Shown: positions 8,594-8,808 of the stretch, piece after piece
Numbering within the stretch: position 1 is the first letter of the stretch
How the letters are laid out: every line of letters begins with the position of its first letter
NCBI GenBank assembly: GCA_013813145.1
Contig: JACCSE010000154.1
Location: forward strand, 1 to 8,808
Length of the DNA: 8,808 nt
Source of the DNA: Gemmatimonadales bacterium
GTDB taxonomy: Bacteria; Gemmatimonadota; Gemmatimonadetes; Gemmatimonadales; GWC2-71-9
Direction of reading: 5' to 3'
Notes under the pieces: generated by a model
Databases searched by the model: none
What the model was told of the DNA's origin: nothing
Seen by the model: the letters and a program-made list of their open reading frames with translations, nothing else
Translations under genes and position numbers: made by a program

Positions 8594-8685
8594 GGGGGTT
8601 AGCTATCGGCTATCGGCTATCGGCTATCGGTCCTGCAGTACCGAACCTCCGCTTTCGCGGACCGATAGCCGATAGCTGGTCCCCC
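8594..8685. repeat. Heptamer tandem repeat folding on an inverted copy, inside the E1-E2 operon
   Basis: GCTATCG occurs four times in tandem (8602-8629). Downstream, CCGATAGCCGATAGCT (8662-8677) is the exact reverse complement of 8601-8616, giving a 16-bp perfect stem. GGGGG (8594-8598) and CCCCC (8681-8685) extend it through two G-T wobbles and a bulged T. The loop holds a smaller hairpin, CCGC-TTTC-GCGG (8649-8660). Because four heptamers face two inverted ones, the pairing can slide in 7-base steps. The whole unit sits in the 117-bp gap between E1 beta and E2, leaving the E2 ribosome site free. It resembles dispersed palindromic elements of the REP type and may be a small mobile insertion. 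It has no T tract, so it is not a standard terminator. Confidence 0.85.
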
Positions 8686-8701
8686 AACGGAGACTACACC
8701 C

Positions 8702-8808
8702 ATGGCCAAAATAGACGTCATCATGCCCCAGATGGGCGAGTCCATCGCCGAGGGCACCCTGTCGCGCTGGATCAAGAAGGTGGGCGACGCGGTGAAGCGG
8801 GACGAGCC
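8702..8808 (+). CDS. 2-oxoacid dehydrogenase E2 (dihydrolipoyl acyltransferase), N-terminus only
   Basis: The window ends 35 codons into this gene. The visible part is the first half of a biotinyl/lipoyl domain (MAKIDVIMPQMGESIAEGTL, then SRWIKKVGDAVKRDE). The lysine that carries lipoate normally lies about 8-10 residues further on, beyond the window. The full protein should add a peripheral-subunit-binding domain and a catalytic acyltransferase core that passes the acyl group to CoA. The MPQMGESIAEGT start occurs in E2 proteins of pyruvate, branched-chain and 2-oxoglutarate complexes; the E1 alpha/beta partner here argues against the 2-oxoglutarate complex. GGAG (8689-8692) lies 9 bases before the ATG. 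The gene follows E1 beta on the same strand and is most likely in the same operon, after the heptamer palindrome. Confidence 0.92.
   Translation, partial: MAKIDVIMPQMGESIAEGTLSRWIKKVGDAVKRDE

Noticed and set aside
8602..8677. CRISPR-like array
   Set aside because: The units are adjacent 7-mers with no spacers, plus one inverted copy. This is a tandem repeat with a fold-back, not a CRISPR.

Overview
The window is GC-rich chromosomal DNA, apparently from a free-living, respiring bacterium. It carries a membrane pyrophosphatase, a periplasmic PQQ dehydrogenase with a c-type cytochrome, and a 2-oxoacid dehydrogenase complex. Gene style, two recognisable intergenic repeat types and the divergent pyrophosphatase would fit a soil or sediment lineage such as Gemmatimonadota or a neighbouring phylum. 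That placement is inference; no rRNA or marker gene is present to settle it.

Layout. (1) 1-2880, plus strand: an extragenic repeat end, a small hypothetical protein (GTG start at 68), then 35 bp later a complete 828-residue proton-pumping membrane pyrophosphatase (hppA). The latter looks like the divergent, K+-independent, Na+-regulated subfamily. (2) 2881-3236: about 356 bp with no convincing gene, holding one weak hairpin and one doubtful 85-codon frame. (3) 5613-3237, minus strand: a PQQ-dependent alcohol dehydrogenase with the Asp-x-Asp signature linked to lanthanide use, followed by a secreted di-heme cytochrome c. A strong terminator-like hairpin lies between the two. (4) 5614-5779: the divergent intergenic region. 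(5) 5780-6439, plus strand: a secreted ankyrin-repeat protein. (6) 6511 to the end, plus strand: E1 alpha, E1 beta and the first 35 residues of the lipoyl E2 of a 2-oxoacid dehydrogenase complex. The E1 genes overlap by 8 bp. E1 beta and E2 are separated by 117 bp holding a GCTATCG tandem repeat that folds back on a downstream inverted copy.

How the genes fit together. The PQQ dehydrogenase and cytochrome form a plausible periplasmic alcohol-oxidation module: the dehydrogenase has no heme domain of its own, and the adjacent di-heme cytochrome is the obvious electron acceptor. The E1/E2 genes form one operon for oxidative decarboxylation of pyruvate or a branched-chain 2-oxoacid. The pyrophosphatase recovers energy from PPi as a proton gradient. 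There is no obvious functional link between the three modules.

I found no undescribed multi-gene defence or mobile system. The points most worth a second look are the lanthanide-type dehydrogenase/cytochrome pair with its intervening hairpin, the slippable heptamer palindrome inside the E1-E2 operon, and the divergent pyrophosphatase.
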